This document shows positions 63,484-64,000 of a DNA stretch of 64,000 nucleotides, in pieces. The position numbers and the translations under genes were made by a program. Location of the stretch: the NCBI GenBank assembly GCA_937993755.1, contig CALKMA010000015.1:1-64000 (forward strand), written 5' to 3'. Under the pieces are notes generated by a model that did no database searches, had not been told where the DNA came from, and was given only the letters and a program-made list of their open reading frames with translations. The stretch is from HGM13233 sp900762805 (lineage in GTDB: Bacteria; Bacillota; Clostridia; Oscillospirales; Ruminococcaceae). Position 1 is the stretch's first letter; each line of letters opens with the position of its first letter.

Positions 63484-63588
63484 CTATGCGCACGACATTA
63501 CAAGCCTGATACGACCTCTCCAGAGTTGGGAGCCGCACCAACAGCGCCAATGTGTAAAGCTGAAGTCTGTGCCAACGGGACAATACAT
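63484..63588 (-). CDS. Candidate 34-residue Cys/Trp-rich peptide
   Basis: An ATG at 63588 has GGAGG seven bases upstream and opens a 34-codon frame ending at 63484. It has four Cys (positions 3, 16, 18, 33) and three Trp in the middle (THWRCWCGSQLWRG). It lies between the exporter promoter and the first permease-type gene. It could be a small exported or leader peptide, or a chance frame; no homology is known to me. Confidence 0.25.
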   Translation of the reverse strand: MYCPVGTDFSFTHWRCWCGSQLWRGRIRLVMSCA

Positions 63589-63638
63589 GGTGTGGCCTCC
63601 AATCGCCGTAGGATAGATGTTTATACATCCTCATAAAT

Positions 63639-63666
63639 AGTATACCATATTTTAAGAGGGAGTCAA
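63639..63666 (-). promoter_or_regulatory. Promoter of the ABC exporter operon
   Basis: On the reverse strand TTGACT (63666-63661), 16 bases, then TATACT (63644-63639). The leader to the first permease gene is about 290 bases. Confidence 0.6.
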
Positions 63667-63825
63667 CGCCTAAGCCGCTTACTTTGGAAACCTTTGGACA
63701 TTTTCAAGAAAATGATCGAGGCCTACGAGAACAACATACAGTAAGCGTTCCCCATATATGCCCGGACATACCGGCGGAACTGCGGACGCTTCTGTGAACG
63801 CATCCAAAGCCCCCGGCAAGCCAGA

Positions 63826-63855
63826 CGCCCCCTGGTGCATCTGCACCAGGGGGCG
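63826..63855. terminator. Hairpin terminator
   Basis: CGCCCCCTGGTG and its complement form a 12-bp stem with a CATCTG loop, followed by CCGTTTGCTC. No gene lies in 63,667-63,918. Confidence 0.5.
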
Positions 63856-63872
63856 CCGTTTGCTCTGACAGC

Positions 63873-63907
63873 AAAGAGTGCCGGCGCACAAACGTGCCGG
63901 TACTCTT
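63873..63907 (-). terminator. Terminator of the window-edge gene
   Basis: AAAGAGTGCCGGC (63873-63885) pairs, with one mismatch, with the sequence at 63895-63907. On the reverse strand TTTGCTGT follows. It lies 12 bases past the stop codon at 63,919. Confidence 0.6.
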
Positions 63908-63918
63908 TCTCTTACGGA

Positions 63919-64000
63919 TCAGAGAATCTTTTTGGCCTCCATATAGTAGCGCTTCTCCTGGGCTTCGCCCATGGAGAAGGTCTTGCGGGGCAGGACGCCG
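63919..64000 (-). CDS. Unidentified protein, C-terminal 26 residues
   Basis: The reverse frame enters from the right edge and stops at TGA (63921-63919). The visible end is rich in charged residues (RKTFSMGEAQEKRYYMEAKK). Codon use is GC-rich and like the core, and a terminator follows directly, so it is a real gene end. The product cannot be identified from this piece. Confidence 0.6.
   Translation of the reverse strand, partial: GVLPRKTFSMGEAQEKRYYMEAKKIL

Noticed and set aside
63446..63634. 62-codon reverse frame before the exporter genes
   Set aside because: It has no ribosome site; the overlapping 34-codon frame has a better one and is the stronger candidate.

Overview
The window looks like a chromosomal segment of a GC-rich, anaerobic, endospore-forming member of the Clostridia, most likely Oscillospirales/Ruminococcaceae-like. 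The reasons are the anaerobic ribonucleotide reductase pair (nrdG, nrdD), sporulation genes (yqfC, yqfD, a ylbJ-like gene), the Firmicutes order phoH-ybeY-era-yqzL-recO-mutS2, a ClpE-type unfoldase, an ECF transporter module, DUF3842, DUF3793 and DUF5711 proteins, and an ANTAR regulator beside a short glutamine synthetase. Family names are from recognition of motifs and gene order; no database search was possible.

Region 1 (about 1-8,500) is low-GC, foreign DNA. It begins with wreckage of conjugative or mobilizable elements: two truncated serine recombinases facing each other, a frameshifted TnpW-like gene and an oriT-like repeat cluster. Then comes a compact five-gene defence operon (1,519-6,857): an HTH regulator, a C5-cytosine DNA methyltransferase, a PmeII-type restriction endonuclease, and the two genes of a Hachiman system (HamA nuclease, HamB helicase). 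A perfect 16-bp inverted repeat lies just before the operon. It is followed by about 1 kb of non-coding element scar and a HEAGH membrane protease-like gene.

Region 2 (about 8,840-60,070) is the GC-rich core chromosome. In order it holds: nrdG-nrdD with an NrdR-type operator, where NrdD carries a C-terminal thioredoxin domain and trxB follows; a cytidylate-kinase-like gene, trxA and DUF3842; an ECF S component behind a promoter-terminator leader; ylbJ-like/yqfC/yqfD; phoH-ybeY-era-yqzL-recO-mutS2; carD; a tldD/pmbA pair; ruvC-ruvA-ruvB; glmM, an RlmI-like methyltransferase, ecfA1-ecfA2-ecfT, truA, DUF5711, cvpA and clpE-like; a VanY-type carboxypeptidase, rpmE, an IMPACT protein, a glycosyltransferase and ruvX; a GNAT protein and a metal-efflux-type membrane protein; an alpha/beta hydrolase; DUF3793-flavodoxin behind an 18-bp palindromic operator; pyrG with a hairpin leader; ANTAR regulator and glnA; tRNA-Thr(CGT); a small Cys protein; a MurE-like ligase with an altered specificity motif; a zinc-ribbon/PASTA pseudokinase; and aspartate kinase.

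Region 3 (about 60,100-63,900) has visibly lower GC. It carries a reverse-strand ABC exporter of the MacB/FtsX kind whose ATPase is broken by one in-frame amber codon in the ABC signature, two permease-type proteins, and a possible 34-residue Cys/Trp-rich peptide ORF upstream. The window ends in the 3' end of an unidentified reverse-strand gene.

The standout is the defence operon, in which a restriction-modification pair and Hachiman are packed so tightly that they are probably transcribed together. Other leads are the ECF leader, the palindrome and long leader before DUF3793-flavodoxin, the pseudokinase, the MurE-like paralogue and the interrupted ABC ATPase.
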